Shown one piece after another: positions 20,237 to 21,342 of a DNA stretch of 21,342 bases (positions within the stretch are counted from its first letter, which is position 1; the number at the start of each line of letters is the position of its first letter). Under the pieces are notes generated by a model. That model was not told the DNA's origin. It did not search any database and saw only the letters and a list, made by a program, of their open reading frames with translations. The translations under genes were made by a program, and so were the position numbers. The stretch is taken from positions 1-21,342 of the forward strand of contig JBKHDT010000039.1 in NCBI GenBank assembly GCA_046541195.1, in the 5' to 3' direction. Source of the DNA: JBKHDT01 sp046541195. Its GTDB lineage: Bacteria > Pseudomonadota > Gammaproteobacteria > Halothiobacillales > Halothiobacillaceae.

Positions 20237-21342
20237 GCGAGGCACAGCTCCGACGCCCGCGAGTCTGCATCGACCTGGACGCGATTCGGCACAATGCGTC
20301 GGTTGCCCGGCATCACGCCGGCAATCGGTTGATCTTCGCGGCCGTCAAGGCCGATGGGTACGGGCACGGCATGCAGGCCGTGGCCGAGGCTCTGCGGGAA
20401 CAGGTCGATGGCTACATGGTCGCCACGATCGGCGAGGGGCTGGCGCTGCGCCAGTCCGGCATCACGGCGCGGATCATGGTGTTGCAGGGATTTTTCGACC
20501 AGCGGGAGGCGCGCCAGGCGGCGCGCGGGCTGCTTGAGCCGGTCATCCACGATCCCGAGCAGGTGGCAGTGCTGAAGTCCGGCCATACCGGTCTGCCGCT
20601 CAAGGTCTGGTTCAAGCTCGATACCGGCATGCACCGGCTGGGCATGGCGCCGGAGCAGCTTGCGCGAAGTCTGGCTGAGCTCGCGGACTGCCGCTGGGTC
20701 CGCGCTCGGCCCGGCCTGATGACCCATCTGGCCTGTGCCGATGAACCGGGGCATCCTTTGACCGAGCGCCAGCTGGGCGTGTTTCATGTTTTTTCTCGGA
20801 ACCATGAAGGAGAATTGGGGGAGATCAGCGTGGTGAATTCCGCGGCACTGCTGGATTTTGTGGCCGTTGGGGATGCGGTGGTACGCCCCGGCATCATGCT
20901 GTACGGCGCCAACCCTTTTCTGGGCGGGACAGCCGCGGACCATGGCCTTCAGGCCGCAATGCGCCTGACTTCCCGGCTGATCGCGATCAAGACGGTGCCC
21001 CGGGGCGGCACGATCGGTTACGGGGCGACCTTCCGCTGCCCGAAAGACATGCAGATCGGGGTGGCGGCCATCGGCTACGGGGACGGCTATCCGCGTCATG
21101 CCCCCACAGGCACACCCGTGGCGGTCAATGGCCAGCGTGCCACCCTCGTTGGACGTGTGTCCATGGATCTGGTTACCCTGAACCTTTCGGGCCTCGATGC
21201 CCGCGTCGGGGATGAAGTCGAACTCTGGGGGCCGACGGTCCCGGCCGACGAGGTGGCCAGTCATTGTGGAACCATCGCCTACGAGCTGTTCTGCGGCCTG
21301 TCCGGTCGGGTAGCACGCTGCTACACCGGCGCCACCCGGGAG
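20233..21342 (+). CDS. alr: Alanine racemase, 3' end cut by window
   Basis: This PLP enzyme interconverts L- and D-alanine for peptidoglycan. 370 codons are present without a stop, so only the last few residues are missing. Lys39 in FAAVKADGYGHG forms the PLP aldimine. Tyr263 in TIGYGATFRC is the second catalytic base. VRPGIMLYGANPF, AIGYGDGYPRH, LVGRVSMDLVTLNL and the IAYELFCGLSGRVAR C-terminal segment are all standard. The start codon overlaps the dnaB stop as ATGA, so the two genes are translationally coupled; dnaB-alr adjacency is common in gammaproteobacteria. Codon use is like the neighbours. Confidence 0.97.
   Translation, partial: MSEAQLRRPRVCIDLDAIRHNASVARHHAGNRLIFAAVKADGYGHGMQAVAEALREQVDGYMVATIGEGLALRQSGITARIMVLQGFFDQREARQAARGLLEPVIHDPEQVAVLKSGHTGLPLKVWFKLDTGMHRLGMAPEQLARSLAELADCRWVRARPGLMTHLACADEPGHPLTERQLGVFHVFSRNHEGELGEISVVNSAALLDFVAVGDAVVRPGIMLYGANPFLGGTAADHGLQAAMRLTSRLIAIKTVPRGGTIGYGATFRCPKDMQIGVAAIGYGDGYPRHAPTGTPVAVNGQRATLVGRVSMDLVTLNLSGLDARVGDEVELWGPTVPADEVASHCGTIAYELFCGLSGRVARCYTGATRE

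Noticed and set aside
18701..20245. 514-residue open frame antisense to dnaB
   Set aside because: Its low-complexity translation mirrors dnaB codons and it has no ribosome-binding site.

Overview
The window is GC-rich chromosomal DNA from a gammaproteobacterium. The best lineage evidence is the gene order rpsF-rpsR-rplI-dnaB-alr, a Mg-type HemB, a PpsA close to the E. coli enzyme, a YqiB-like DUF1249 protein and CCA-encoding tRNA genes. A Chromatiales/Ectothiorhodospiraceae-like host is a guess from GC content and protein flavour; the sequence does not prove it. Most of the window is ordinary core genome. The left 1.7 kb is accessory.

Layout. 1-1640: a wrecked IS5-type transposase, then a minus-strand DUF1778/GNAT-acetyltransferase toxin-antitoxin pair with a recognisable promoter and inverted-repeat operator. 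A 15-bp sequence near the IS left end recurs on the far side of the pair. 1642-1897: minus-strand tRNA-Gly and tRNA-Cys with promoter and terminator. 1983-2554: an IscR-like Rrf2 regulator with no cysteines, under a promoter that contains a perfect palindrome. 2623-4589: a DUF1249 gene divergent from a lytic transglycosylase, PilZ and HugZ-like run. 4750-6620: hemB and a periplasmic amidohydrolase, overlapping by ATGA. 6901-7431: an unrecognised 176-residue protein. 7551-8095: a tRNA operon (Asn, Arg, Glu, Glu) with promoter and strong terminator. 8387-10786: ppsA, preceded by a leader with competing hairpins.

10844-14901, minus strand: a probable metal-related operon. In transcription order it encodes a degenerate PilZ-like protein, a DUF2796 periplasmic protein with a long His-Asp-His tract, an ABC ATPase, a MacB/FtsX-type permease and a DUF3299 lipoprotein. 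This combination resembles the zinc-linked zrg loci of vibrios. 15198-17090: a DUF389 membrane protein fused to a lipid-kinase-like domain whose nucleotide-binding motif is degenerate. 17246-18594: rpsF-rpsR-rplI with a clear promoter and terminator. Then come dnaB, with a long N-terminal extension, and alr, which overlaps it by ATGA and is cut by the window end.

I found no CRISPR array, complete mobile element, prophage or obvious defence island. The best leads are the Cys-free IscR homologue, the lipid-kinase-like/DUF389 fusion, the zrg-like operon with its expanding His-Asp repeat, and the structured ppsA leader.
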